Origin: JBBKWJ01 sp037968895
Lineage (GTDB): Bacteria; Actinomycetota; Acidimicrobiia; Acidimicrobiales; SZUA-35
Assembly (NCBI GenBank): GCA_037968895.1
Contig: JBBKWJ010000037.1
Location: 1-50,125 of the forward strand
Direction of reading: 5' to 3'
Length of the DNA stretch: 50,125 nt
The notes beneath the pieces were generated by a model. The model ran no database searches, was not told where the DNA came from, and was given only the letters and a program-made list of their open reading frames with translations. Shown piece after piece: positions 6,637-15,535 of the stretch. The position numbers and the translations under genes were made by a program. Every line of letters starts with the position of its first letter. Position 1 is the stretch's first letter.

Positions 6637-8325
6637 TCACTCGAGTTCGATGTATTCGGGGTGCCAGATCCTTGCGTCGATTCTTGCGGTTAGTTCGGAG
6701 TCACTCAACGCTGCCGCCATGCCCTCGTCTATCGCTGCCCGCCCAACGGCGTGAGCGACATGGCGTGCAACCCGACGGCTCTCGCTTATCGGAGGAAGCA
6801 ATGCACCGTCTTGACCTTCTGCGGCTAGCTGTCCGATAGCGGTGGCCGCGGCAGTGAACATTCCGTCCGATACGGCACTGGCCTGCACTGCAACAACTCC
6901 GAGTCCAACACCGGGGAACACATGCACATTGTTGACTTGAGCTATCGGGAAACGGCGTCCTTTGAATTCGACAGGCCCAAACGGGCTTCCTGTTCCAACG
7001 AGCGCATTGCCATCGGTCCAGGCGATGACGTCCGCCGGGATCGCCTCGGCGCGCGGTGTCGGATTCGACAGGGGCAGCACGATTGGTCGAGCGACGCCCG
7101 CGGCCTGCTTCCTGATTACGGCCTCAGTGAAGATGCCGGGTTGGCCGGTGACGCCGACAAGCACATGTGGAGACGCGGCGTCGATGACATCTGGCAATTC
7201 AATGACGCCATCGTTGTCGTCATCCCATTGTTCGACCTCGCTCCATGCCTTGGCAAACGGTTGCTGGAAAGGCAGCAGGTTTTCCATTCGATCATGGAGT
7301 AGCCCATCGCGATCGACGAGCCAGCACCGGCGCAGCGCCTCGGACTCGTCGAGACCACCGGCGACCATCGCTCGGACCGCTTGGCTCGCGATGCCGGTGC
7401 CAGCCGAGCCAGCACCTGCGACCACGAGCCGGAGCTCGGTGATGGGTACACCGGTGGTGGCGAGTCCCGCCACGATTGCTGCAACCGTGACAGCAGCGGT
7501 CCCCTGGATGTCGTCATTGAACGAGCAGATCTGTTCCCGGTGGCGTGCCAGCAACCGGTTTGCATGCAGCTGCGCGAAGTCTTCCCACTGCAGTAGGACG
7601 TTGGGGAATCGGCGACGAAGAGCGTCGACGAACGGATCGACTAACTCGTCATACTCTGAGCCTCGTACACGTTGATGACGCCACCCGAGATACAGCGGGT
7701 CGGACAGAAGCGCCTCGTTGTTGGTTCCGACGTCGAGGAAGACAGGCAGGGTTCTGGAGGGGTCGAGGCCGCCGCCGGCGGTATAGAGCGCAAGTTTGCC
7801 AACGGGAATTCCCATCCCGCCGATTCCGAGATCGCCTAGCCCCAGGACCCGCTCGCCGTCTGTCACGACGACAACGTCGATGTCGCGGTCCGCAGTCGCA
7901 TTGGCGAGGAGTTCATCGACACGATGACGGAGCGGCCAGGACAGAAACAAGCCACGCTCACGCCGGTAGATGCGAGACCATTGTTCGCAGGCAGGGCCAA
8001 CTGTCGGTGTGTAGACGATCGGCAACAGATCGTCCATATTTTGCTGCAGGAATGCGTAGAACAAAACAGCGTTGCGATCTTGGAGGGCCCGGAGGAACAC
8101 ATGGCGAGCGAGGTCATTGTCCTTCTGCTCGTATTCGACTTCCACGCGACGCAGTTGAGTCGCAAGGTCTTCAACGACTGGCGGAAGCAGACCATCCAAT
8201 CCGAACCGAAGCCGCTCCTCGACGGTGAATGCAGTTCCCTTGTTGGTGAAGCGGTCGGCAAGCAGGGCCCGTCCACCGTTTTCTATCGGCGTGCCGCCGC
8301 GAGAGTCATTCGTCGATTGAGTCAT
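6637..8325 (-). CDS. NAD(P)-dependent malic enzyme (large, oxaloacetate-decarboxylating type)
   Basis: 562 residues, the usual length of the large MaeA/SfcA-type malic enzyme. Key motifs are all present: YTPTVGPACEQWS near the start, VTDGERVLGLGDLGIGGMGI followed by PVGKLALY with the catalytic Lys, FNDDIQGTA for metal binding, and the Rossmann GAGSAGTGI. It converts malate to pyruvate and CO2 with reduction of NAD(P); the cofactor cannot be fixed by eye. The ATG at 8323-8325 lies inside the end of the DAC-domain gene (20-base overlap), so the two are co-translated in a leftward operon with the rhodanese gene. Confidence 0.94.
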   Translation of the reverse strand: MTQSTNDSRGGTPIENGGRALLADRFTNKGTAFTVEERLRFGLDGLLPPVVEDLATQLRRVEVEYEQKDNDLARHVFLRALQDRNAVLFYAFLQQNMDDLLPIVYTPTVGPACEQWSRIYRRERGLFLSWPLRHRVDELLANATADRDIDVVVVTDGERVLGLGDLGIGGMGIPVGKLALYTAGGGLDPSRTLPVFLDVGTNNEALLSDPLYLGWRHQRVRGSEYDELVDPFVDALRRRFPNVLLQWEDFAQLHANRLLARHREQICSFNDDIQGTAAVTVAAIVAGLATTGVPITELRLVVAGAGSAGTGIASQAVRAMVAGGLDESEALRRCWLVDRDGLLHDRMENLLPFQQPFAKAWSEVEQWDDDNDGVIELPDVIDAASPHVLVGVTGQPGIFTEAVIRKQAAGVARPIVLPLSNPTPRAEAIPADVIAWTDGNALVGTGSPFGPVEFKGRRFPIAQVNNVHVFPGVGLGVVAVQASAVSDGMFTAAATAIGQLAAEGQDGALLPPISESRRVARHVAHAVGRAAIDEGMAAALSDSELTARIDARIWHPEYIELE

Positions 8326-9352
8326 CGAGTTTGAGCCTTTCCTCGTCGTTTTCTGGCTCCTCGATCCGCGTCTGGATCGAAGTGACCTCTTCGCCTTTGG
8401 AGTACACGGTCACTGGCCCGTCCCTCGACACGACGAAGACAACACTTTGGGTGTGATCATAGGAGTATCGCCTGGACGCGGCATGGCGAGTGCCACGAGT
8501 CGGGTCGAGTTTCACATGCTCGTGGCTTGCAGGCGACGACCGAAGATGCGCACCGATTGCGATGAGCTGACCCGCTCGGTTGACGATTGCCGCACCGTCA
8601 ACTTGGGCCAGCAGCTGCCGAATGGCTGCCCCTGTGGCGATGCTTGAGAACGGCAGTTGCGGAACACGCGTCGGCGGTCGTGCTGCGTTCAGGCCTTCGA
8701 CGTCCGCGACTGTGTCGGCATCGAGGGCCCAAACCAATGCCGTCCCGGCGTCGGCCGGACTCATGGTGTGTACGCAGAACTCAAGAAGTTGCCGCAGAGT
8801 ATCGATTGGGGCGGTTGGAACTGCGCGCTGGACCGCCCGGGTAAATGATGAGGCATACGGTTTCGCCCACCAGTGCGCTCCGTCCCAGATGAAGAGTCCA
8901 TCAGGAGCGAGCACTCGGACAACTCCGCCGGGGCCGCGTTGCACAATGATGGTCAGATCCAGGGGCCCGCGACTGCGCAGGCGAACGAGTGCGGCCTCGC
9001 GGTCGTGCGGATTGTCGAGAAGGAGAAGTTCACGACCAGCCGGGCCGCGCAGTACGAACGACTGCCGACCGTCGGCAAGCCGTCGAAGAACCGTGTCACT
9101 CAAACCCTCGATCGACGAGGGTGTACCGCCGAAGACCTCTGGTCGGACCTGCAGACCCGTCAGGACTGCGCCATAGGTCGGCAGGATGCCTTCATGGACC
9201 GGCGGGAAACGGGCATAGTCCAGTTCCTCGATGAGCTTGTTTGCGAGCATCGGGTTTGCGGGCAGCTCGATTCCTGAGTCGAGAAGCTCGTCACGCAATC
9301 GTTGCTGGCGACGGCTGGCGAGCGTTTGACCTTCGGAAGGGTCTCTGCTCAT
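8306..9352 (-). CDS. Diadenylate cyclase (DisA_N/DAC) domain protein with altered RHR motif
   Basis: 348 residues. The C-terminal third (about 225-320) is a DAC domain with the DGA motif (VDGAAIVNRAG, 252-254) and GTRHAASRR (287-295), then SVVFVVSRDGPVTVY. DAC enzymes condense two ATP into c-di-AMP. Two things are odd. The canonical GTRHRAA reads GTRHAAS here, so the second Arg of RHR is lost. The DAC domain is also at the C-terminus behind about 220 residues of unassigned sequence, with none of the helix-hairpin-helix region of true DisA. No membrane helices are seen, unlike CdaA. Start ATG 9352 is four bases after the rhodanese stop. It could be a cyclase, a pseudo-enzyme or a c-di-AMP/ATP sensor. 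Confidence 0.78.
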   Translation of the reverse strand: MSRDPSEGQTLASRRQQRLRDELLDSGIELPANPMLANKLIEELDYARFPPVHEGILPTYGAVLTGLQVRPEVFGGTPSSIEGLSDTVLRRLADGRQSFVLRGPAGRELLLLDNPHDREAALVRLRSRGPLDLTIIVQRGPGGVVRVLAPDGLFIWDGAHWWAKPYASSFTRAVQRAVPTAPIDTLRQLLEFCVHTMSPADAGTALVWALDADTVADVEGLNAARPPTRVPQLPFSSIATGAAIRQLLAQVDGAAIVNRAGQLIAIGAHLRSSPASHEHVKLDPTRGTRHAASRRYSYDHTQSVVFVVSRDGPVTVYSKGEEVTSIQTRIEEPENDEERLKLDDSIDE

Positions 9353-9356
9353 GTCC

Positions 9357-9782
9357 CTATTCCCGTGGTGCGGGAATCCATTTAGCGCCAGCCTTGCAGT
9401 CTTCGATTTCGAGGCCGGCCGCTTCCCAGCCACCGAAGCCTGGTTCGAGGTGGGCGATGTTGGTATAGCCCATGTCCTTCATTGATTTGGCTGAGAGAGC
9501 TGACCGACCGCCAGCAGCGCAATAGAGGATGTAACGATTCTCTGGCTTGAAGATCTCGCGGTAGTACTCGCTGGCCGGGTCAACCCAGAATTCCAGCATG
9601 CCTCGCGGCGCGTTGAACGAACCGGGGATCTTGCCTTTGAGGTAGAGCTCACGATTGTCGCGAATATCAACGACGACCGCGGTGCCGGCTTCGATCTCGG
9701 CTGCGACTTGCTCGGGCGAGAGGTTCTCAATCTCTGCCTTCGCCTCGTCAACCATGTCCCATGCCTTTTTTACAGGTCCCAT
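9357..9782 (-). CDS. Rhodanese-like domain protein
   Basis: 141 residues. A single rhodanese domain: VVVDIRDNREL (38-46), the IPGSFNAPRGMLEFWVDP segment (52-69), and the active-site loop YCAAGGRSA with Cys88, then a final GFGGWEAAGLEIE. Cys88 would carry a persulfide. Such single-domain proteins shuttle sulfur or, with other partners, act in redox or cyanide handling; the acceptor is unknown. Start is ATG 9782; ATG 9800 is possible. It is the head of a tight operon with the DAC-domain protein and malic enzyme. Confidence 0.86.
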   Translation of the reverse strand: MGPVKKAWDMVDEAKAEIENLSPEQVAAEIEAGTAVVVDIRDNRELYLKGKIPGSFNAPRGMLEFWVDPASEYYREIFKPENRYILYCAAGGRSALSAKSMKDMGYTNIAHLEPGFGGWEAAGLEIEDCKAGAKWIPAPRE

Positions 9783-9814
9783 GCGCTGAGTATCTCGCAT
9801 CGGGTGGTCGTCGG

Positions 9815-10234
9815 CTAATCGTAGGTGACCTTGCGAGAGGCCTTTCGTTGTGACTTTTCCTTCTTGGCCTTCAAGCGCCGCTCGATCGCGCCTCGCTTCG
9901 GTTTCGTCTTTCGCCGTTTCGGTTTCACTGTCAGGGCGTCGCGCACGCGCTCCTCTAGCCGGTCGATAGCGAGGTCGCGGTTGCGTGATTGGGAGCGGGT
10001 CTCGTCGACAACTATTCGAGTGCGCGGTCCCAGTTCGCCGAGCAAACGATCTTTCTCGGCGGTTGTGACCGCTGATGTGACACCAATCTCCCACACCAGT
10101 TCGACACGCGTGTTAGAGGTGTTCGCATGCTGCCCGCCTGGGCCTCCCGATGGGCCATAACGCCAGGTCAGTTCGGTTTCAGGGATCGTTATGCGGTTTG
10201 AAATCTGCGCTTCGCGCCGCTCAGCCATGCTCAT
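9815..10234 (-). CDS. arfB: Peptidyl-tRNA hydrolase ArfB (ribosome rescue)
   Basis: 139 residues. It has the class-I release-factor core with the GGQ motif (YGPSGGPGGQHANTSNTRVEL, Gln of GGQ catalysing peptidyl-tRNA hydrolysis). There is no codon-recognition domain, and a long Arg/Lys-rich C-terminal tail (PKRRKTKPKRGAIERRLKAK) enters the empty mRNA channel in ArfB. It releases stalled nascent chains from non-stop ribosomes. The length matches E. coli YaeJ. ATG 10234 fits the family; an internal ATG two codons later is possible. Confidence 0.9.
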   Translation of the reverse strand: MSMAERREAQISNRITIPETELTWRYGPSGGPGGQHANTSNTRVELVWEIGVTSAVTTAEKDRLLGELGPRTRIVVDETRSQSRNRDLAIDRLEERVRDALTVKPKRRKTKPKRGAIERRLKAKKEKSQRKASRKVTYD

Positions 10235-10331
10235 GGAGGGTAGTCATATCGTCACCCATTGCGTGGGCTTTTTCGCCCTGTCTGCCTTTTGGATGGTGTG
10301 ATCAGCTAATAATTAGGTAGCGGAGGTAGCT

Positions 10332-10790
10332 GTGCTAGAGGGAATACGAGTTTCACGGGCGTGGCGATGGATTGGCTGGCTCGCGGTCCTAATCGCGGTC
10401 AACGTCGTTGTTTTTGGCATCACTCGTCTGCCGAGCAGCGAAGATCCAATAGGAACTCGCGTCTCTGCCGAAGATGTAGCGTCCACAACTTCCCCCGTCG
10501 AAACCGAGCCTGACGAAACGTCGACTACGACGTCGACGACCAAACCGACGACAACAACGACAGAGGCGCCAACTACGGTCGCCCCGACAACGACGGCACC
10601 GCCAGCTAGTGTCGCGGCAACCGCTGCCCCGGCAACTAGGGCGCCGACGACTCGACCTCCAACAACGGCCGCGCCAGCCACGCCGGCACCAACTACGGCT
10701 GCGCCAACCACAGCCGCCCCGACAACGGTACTCACCGTGCCGCCGCCGGTCATCACGCTCGAATGTCCGGCATGGAAGACCTGCCCATAA
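10332..10790 (+). CDS. Membrane-anchored Thr/Pro/Ala-rich protein
   Basis: 152 residues. A basic start (GIRVSRAWRW) precedes one membrane helix (IGWLAVLIAVNVVVFGI), then about 100 residues of low-complexity Thr/Pro/Ala (TTTSTTKPTTTTTEAPTT and PTTAAPTTAAPTT repeats), ending ITLECPAWKTCP with two Cys. The repeat is likely an extended, possibly glycosylated spacer outside the membrane. A perfect GGAGG lies five bases before the GTG at 10332, and TAATAAT just upstream could be a -10 element. No catalytic domain is seen. Confidence 0.75.
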   Translation: MLEGIRVSRAWRWIGWLAVLIAVNVVVFGITRLPSSEDPIGTRVSAEDVASTTSPVETEPDETSTTTSTTKPTTTTTEAPTTVAPTTTAPPASVAATAAPATRAPTTRPPTTAAPATPAPTTAAPTTAAPTTVLTVPPPVITLECPAWKTCP

Positions 10791-10802
10791 CCGGGTTGTT
10801 GG

Positions 10803-11579
10803 TTACTGGTTTTCTTCGATTCCGCCGAACGCTTCGTCGCTGACGACGCAGGTAATCGAGTCGCCGCTTAGATCCATTGTCACGTCACCCATGTTGATTG
10901 GCAGAGGGTCGACGAAGATCGGCTCGCCATCGATGCGCACGATGAGCGTCTCTGGGTCTGCACCTTGTCCGATGAACTGGAGTCGGTAGGCATTGATGAG
11001 GACCTCTTGCGTCACTTCGTATGCAGCTTCCATGCACGCGGACGAGCCGATCACGTTTTGGGCGTAGGCGTATGCAACCGGGGTGAGGCCGAGGTCGTCT
11101 GAGACCCACGGAAACACGTCGGTCAACTTGCCGAGTTTGCCCTTATTGACTGCGACCGAGTCGGCGCTGAGCACCGTGTTGACACGTGGCCTCACAAAGA
11201 CGATTGATTCGCCTGGGATGACAACCTCAGTGGCACCATCACGCTTGTGAACGACCTGGGCTGACGTGCCGTCGACGCACGTGTCGACATCGCCAATGGC
11301 GTCCATCTCGATGGTGTCTGTTCGATAGACGCGACCAAGAAGCGTGTGTTCTCGTTTGCCCTCGAGCGGAACCTCGGCGTGGATTCTGGCCCGACAGTCG
11401 AGGCTGATTTGCTCAATATCGACGATCCGAACCTCGTTTGGAATCTCTAGCGCGACCGACACGTCATTGAAGTCGGGGATGGCCCGCCACGGCCAATTGA
11501 CCGAGATGCCGCCCGACCATATGGCGAATACGCCGAGGCCGAGGGCACCGGTGAGTATGCCTATGAGTACTTTTTTCAT
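10803..11579 (-). CDS. Exported or membrane-anchored protein of unknown function (weak DUF4230-like)
   Basis: 258 residues. An N-terminal hydrophobic segment (VLIGILTGALGLGVFAIW) without a clear cleavage site suggests a membrane anchor or signal peptide. The rest is soluble and beta-rich, with a distinctive HTLLGRVYRTDTIEMDAIGD stretch followed by paired Cys (VDTCVDG, SSACMEA, ITCVVS). The layout (short N-terminal helix, then a domain that keeps a reported value conserved through EVTQEVLINAYRLQF) is loosely like DUF4230 proteins, but I cannot confirm the family. It converges with the Thr-rich membrane protein gene 12 bases away. Confidence 0.7.
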   Translation of the reverse strand: MKKVLIGILTGALGLGVFAIWSGGISVNWPWRAIPDFNDVSVALEIPNEVRIVDIEQISLDCRARIHAEVPLEGKREHTLLGRVYRTDTIEMDAIGDVDTCVDGTSAQVVHKRDGATEVVIPGESIVFVRPRVNTVLSADSVAVNKGKLGKLTDVFPWVSDDLGLTPVAYAYAQNVIGSSACMEAAYEVTQEVLINAYRLQFIGQGADPETLIVRIDGEPIFVDPLPINMGDVTMDLSGDSITCVVSDEAFGGIEENQ

Positions 11580-11707
11580 CTTTGGCTCCCTGAAATTGCA
11601 GGCGTGTAGTTTGAGTCGCCGCGGTGTCGGCGGTGCTCGCTAAGTAGTAGACGTCTCAAGTTCGTGCTGGTCGCGCATGTTTTCTGACTGCAATATGCCA
11701 TTAGCGT

Positions 11708-11738
11708 CGACCTCCAGGGTCCAACGAATTGGAGGTCG
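11708..11738. other. Stem-loop in the 11580-11920 gap
   Basis: CGACCTCCA and TGGAGGTCG can pair over a 13-base loop. It lies in a 340-base stretch with no convincing gene that separates two divergently transcribed genes. Role unknown; a regulatory or transcript-end element is possible. Confidence 0.25.
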
Positions 11739-11920
11739 TTTGAGTTCCGATGACACTGATTGGGCCAGTGTGCCGCCGATTCGTGTTGCGATAGGCCCTC
11801 GTTTGTTGCGGATGGGTAACAGTTCGCGCCATCCCGGTTAACGACTGGCGGTCCCCGGTCCCCGTATGAGATTCTCGAAAGCAAGAGAGCGGGCGAACAC
11901 CACCAACGAGAGGGAATATT

Positions 11921-12187
11921 GTGACGGCGGCAACGGCGGTATACGAACAAATCGAGCTAGTCGGGAGCAAGCAGGGACGGCCAATACAGATCGTTGGCCT
12001 GTTCGTTCTGGCGGTGGCCTTTACTGGGCTCCTCACCGGCGCACTTCTTCCTGCACTCGCCATTGCGAGTCTGTTGTCGGTGGGCGGCATCGTAGTTGGT
12101 GCAGAGGGCAACCCGCTGTCAGTAGCGCAGGCGACCTCGCTCGGCGTGATCCACATAATGGCGCTGCTCGCATTCGTGGGGCTCTAG
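11921..12187 (+). CDS. Small two-span membrane protein
   Basis: 88 residues with a charged N-terminus (YEQIELVGSKQGRP) and two or three closely spaced hydrophobic segments: IVGLFVLAVAFTGLLTG, LLPALAIASLLSVGGIVVGA and ATSLGVIHIMALLAFVGL. GAGAGGG stands six bases before the GTG at 11921. No family is recognised. It sits about 100 bases upstream of the GH3 gene on the same strand, without visible coupling. Confidence 0.62.
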   Translation: MTAATAVYEQIELVGSKQGRPIQIVGLFVLAVAFTGLLTGALLPALAIASLLSVGGIVVGAEGNPLSVAQATSLGVIHIMALLAFVGL

Positions 12188-12289
12188 AGTTCGCTCAGGT
12201 TCGCCACCAATCGCTGCGTGATTCAGACATCGAGGCGGCATCTCTTGCCGTGATACGGCACACTGGTTTCCTTCTATAGGAGGACCGGC

Positions 12290-14719
12290 GTGTCTGGACT
12301 TGCAAACGAGCTCGTTGCTCAGCTGTCACTCGAGGAAAAGGTCGCGCTCGTCTCTGGCGCCGACGTCTGGCAGACCGCTGCAATCGAACGCCTCGGCATC
12401 GGGGCGGTAAAGGTAACCGATGGGCCAAACGGTGCCCGCGGTGACAGCACGACAGGCGCACGCGCCGTTTGTTTGCCGGCATCGATTGCTCTCGGTGCGT
12501 CGTTCGACGTCGAACTCGTCACCGAGGTCGGCCGCCTGCTCGGTCGCGAAACTGTCCGCAAGGGTGCCCACGTTCTTCTCGCGCCGACCATCAACATCGC
12601 CAGGCACCCACTCGGAGGTCGCAACTTCGAATGTATGGGCGAAGACCCCATGCTCACGTCGGTCCTGTCCTCGGCCTACATCGCTGGCGTGCAGGACGAA
12701 GGCGTAGGCGCTTGCGCCAAACACCTTGTTGCCAACGACGTCGAGTGGCACCGCTTGACGGTCTCGTCAGAAGTCGCCGAGCCGATTCTCCGTGAGGTCT
12801 ACCTTGCGCCGTTCGAGGCCGCGACCGAGTCTGGTGTCTGGACCATGATGGCCGCTTACCCGCAGCTCAACGGCACTCACTGCACTGAGCACGAGTGGCT
12901 CCTCACCGATCTTCTTCGCGACGAGTGGGGATTCGACGGACTCGTCATGAGCGACTGGGGCGCCACCCTTCACCATGCCCGTCCCATCATCGCCGGGCTT
13001 GATCTCGAAATGCCTGGCCCATCAACTGCCCTTGGCGGTCGTCTCCAGGCCGCAGTTGAATCAGGTGAGGTGGCCCTTGCCGACCTCGATCAGCGAGTTT
13101 TGCGAGTCGTTCAACTGGCCGAACGTGCGGGCAAAATCGGCAATCTCGAGGCGGCACTCGAACAGAGTGTCGACCTACCCGAAGAACGAGCCCTCGCTCG
13201 CCGGGCCGCTGCTGCCGGCACTGTTCTTCTTCGCAACACGCCCGGTTCGAGCGGCACGCCGGTGCTTCCATTCGACAAAGACTCAATCACGTCGGTCGCG
13301 ATCCTTGGGCCAAACGCAGCACCCGGGGTCATCCAGGGCGGCGGCTCGGCCCAACTACCCGCGCACCACATCATGTCGCCTGTTGACGGTCTTCGTGAGG
13401 CAATACCTGCCGCGACGATCACGCATTACGTCGGCGTGCTGGCCCACCGCTACCTGCCCCTCATCGCACGTGATCAATGGGTGCCGCACGACGACCGCAA
13501 GCCAGTGCTCGTCGAGATGTTCGACAACCAGCTCGCTTCGGGCGATGTCTTTCAAACGAAGAGCGCCCGCAATATTCACACACTCGCGCAAGGACCAACA
13601 GACGGTCTCACCCACCCCATGCGCTGGTCGCAACGACTCACCGGTTCGCTCCGCATCGACCAGACAGGCGAGCACGCCTTTGGGATTATGCAAACCGGTC
13701 AGGCAAGAGTGTTTGTCGACGGCGACCTTGTTGTCGACAATTGGACGTCGACCGAACAGGGACAGGGCTTCTTCGAGAAGGCGGCCGCAGAACGGATTGG
13801 CTCAGTCCATCTTGAAGCTGACTCAGTTGTTGAGGTTGTCGTCGAGTGGAATCGAGGCGATGACTCACAGTTGGGTGGAGTCCGGCTCGGTTGGCTCCCT
13901 CCAGTCGACGAAGACGCGCTGCTCGACGAAGCGGTTGCCGCTGCAGCATCCGCTGATGCCGCCGTTGTCGTTGTTGGCCTCGACGCCGACTGGGAAACCG
14001 AAAGCCACGACCGCCCTATGTTCGGGCTTCCTGGTCGCCAAGACGAACTCATTCGGCGAGTGTCGGCGGCCAATTCAAAAACCGTCGTCGTTGTCAACGC
14101 AGGCTCGGCGATCGACATGCCGTGGCTCGACGACGTGCCAGCCGCACTGATGGTCTGGTATCCGGGGCAAGAATTCGGCGGGGCTCTGGCCGATGTGCTC
14201 CTTGGGGTTGAAGACCCCGGGGGCAGGATGCCGGTCACCTTTCCCCGTCGGGTCGAAGATGGTCCTACTGCGTCGTCTGTCCCAGGCACCGATGAGAAGT
14301 TGCACTACTCCGAAGGTTTGCTCGTTGGCCACCGCTGGTATGACAAGCACAACATCGATCCGCTGGTCGAGTTCGGTTTCGGCTTGTCGTACGCCTCGTT
14401 TGAGTTCGGTGAACCAGAAGTGGTCGGATCAACGGTGGCGGTCAGGGTTACGAATACGGCAAACCGGTCAGGCACCTGCGTGGTGCAGGGCTACCTTGCC
14501 CCGCCTGACGCGTTGGACGGCCGTCCCGACCGCATCCTCGCCGGTTTCGCCACGGTGACGCTAGACGCCGGTGCTCAGTCGACGGTTCAGCTCAATATCT
14601 CGGATCGGTCGTTCGCCCGCTGGTCAGACGATGGTTGGACGACGACACCAGGTGACTACGTTCTGTCGCTTGGCACGTCGAGTCGCAACTTCTTTTCGCA
14701 AGTGACATTCAGCCGCTGA
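12290..14719 (+). CDS. Glycoside hydrolase family 3 beta-glucosidase with inserted PA14 domain
   Basis: 809 residues. The GH3 N-terminal barrel includes KVTDGPNGARG, RNFECMGEDP and the nucleophile region GFDGLVMSDWGA (Asp222 is the predicted nucleophile). The C-terminal sandwich has the VVVNAGSAIDMPW and WYPGQEFG stretches and the closing fibronectin-III-like domain (EFGFGLSYASFE). Between the two sandwich halves, at about residues 385-535, lies a PA14 insertion (RLTGSLRIDQTGEHAF, ARVFVDGDLVVDNW), which usually narrows substrate choice to beta-linked oligosaccharides. There is no signal peptide, so imported glycosides are probably cleaved in the cytoplasm. ATAGGAGG precedes GTG 12290. Confidence 0.94.
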   Translation: MSGLANELVAQLSLEEKVALVSGADVWQTAAIERLGIGAVKVTDGPNGARGDSTTGARAVCLPASIALGASFDVELVTEVGRLLGRETVRKGAHVLLAPTINIARHPLGGRNFECMGEDPMLTSVLSSAYIAGVQDEGVGACAKHLVANDVEWHRLTVSSEVAEPILREVYLAPFEAATESGVWTMMAAYPQLNGTHCTEHEWLLTDLLRDEWGFDGLVMSDWGATLHHARPIIAGLDLEMPGPSTALGGRLQAAVESGEVALADLDQRVLRVVQLAERAGKIGNLEAALEQSVDLPEERALARRAAAAGTVLLRNTPGSSGTPVLPFDKDSITSVAILGPNAAPGVIQGGGSAQLPAHHIMSPVDGLREAIPAATITHYVGVLAHRYLPLIARDQWVPHDDRKPVLVEMFDNQLASGDVFQTKSARNIHTLAQGPTDGLTHPMRWSQRLTGSLRIDQTGEHAFGIMQTGQARVFVDGDLVVDNWTSTEQGQGFFEKAAAERIGSVHLEADSVVEVVVEWNRGDDSQLGGVRLGWLPPVDEDALLDEAVAAAASADAAVVVVGLDADWETESHDRPMFGLPGRQDELIRRVSAANSKTVVVVNAGSAIDMPWLDDVPAALMVWYPGQEFGGALADVLLGVEDPGGRMPVTFPRRVEDGPTASSVPGTDEKLHYSEGLLVGHRWYDKHNIDPLVEFGFGLSYASFEFGEPEVVGSTVAVRVTNTANRSGTCVVQGYLAPPDALDGRPDRILAGFATVTLDAGAQSTVQLNISDRSFARWSDDGWTTTPGDYVLSLGTSSRNFFSQVTFSR

Positions 14720-14720
14720 C

Positions 14721-15488
14721 ATGGCCAAACGCCGCGACCAACCTCGACGCAGCCGGCTGCGACTTGCCGCTGGCGCAGTCGTCGGCTTGGCCGTTTTGGC
14801 GATGGCGTCGTCGAGTTGGATCGATCGTTCAGACACAAATCGACTTGAGATTCCAGTGGTTGGAAGGGTGTTGCTCGTCAGCAACGCTGGCCCGGTCGAG
14901 GTGCGAAACGGCGACATGAACCAACTTATGACCAACGAGAGTTGGCTCCTGAATCGACCAAAGATTGAGTCACTCGGCGATAACGATGAAGTGGTCGTCA
15001 GGGTGACATGCGAGGGCCGACTGCCCTGTCGATCGTCGACGGTTCTCACGGTCCTCCCCGGCACCGAGGTGGTCGTGGTTGCAACCGAAGGGCCGGTCTT
15101 GGTCGACCGGATGGACGGCGATCTCACCATTTATGACGGCTACGGCGACACGCTCCTTGGCGCGCTCACCGGATCAGTCAAAGTGGTCTCCGAATCGGGA
15201 CGGGTATCTGGCAATGGGCTGTCCGTCTCTCAGATCGACGTGTCGACGGTGTCATCCGAAGTGGCGCTTGAGTTTCAAACCCTCCCAGAACGGGTGTTGG
15301 TCGTAACCGGTCCAGAGGCAACACGGCTCCGCCTGCCCGAAGGTGACGTGACGCTAATGGTGACCTCGCCCGAGAATTTGCAGAACTTCGAAGTCGAGTC
15401 GGTGCCTGGCTCTGCGTCTGAGATAACCATTCGGTCGAACGGTCCCGTGACCATTACGCCGCCGCTCGAAGTCAAACCGAAGGAATAG
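14721..15488 (+). CDS. Exported beta-repeat protein, DUF4097-like
   Basis: 255 residues. An Arg-rich start and one hydrophobic stretch (LAAGAVVGLAVLAMASSSW) form a signal anchor. The remainder is short repeating beta strands with Gly/Asp turns (SNAGPVEVRNGD, TEGPVLVDRMDGDLTIYDGYGD, SESGRVSGNGL, SNGPVTITPPL). This is the pattern of right-handed beta-helix or DUF4097 'putative adhesin' proteins. ATG 14721 follows the GH3 stop by one base, so it may be cotranscribed with the glucosidase. Function unknown; a cell-surface location is likely. Confidence 0.7.
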   Translation: MAKRRDQPRRSRLRLAAGAVVGLAVLAMASSSWIDRSDTNRLEIPVVGRVLLVSNAGPVEVRNGDMNQLMTNESWLLNRPKIESLGDNDEVVVRVTCEGRLPCRSSTVLTVLPGTEVVVVATEGPVLVDRMDGDLTIYDGYGDTLLGALTGSVKVVSESGRVSGNGLSVSQIDVSTVSSEVALEFQTLPERVLVVTGPEATRLRLPEGDVTLMVTSPENLQNFEVESVPGSASEITIRSNGPVTITPPLEVKPKE

Positions 15489-15535
15489 GATTCTTGGTAG
15501 GTAAACGGGTTCGGGTCTGCTAGGAGTGGAGGGCT

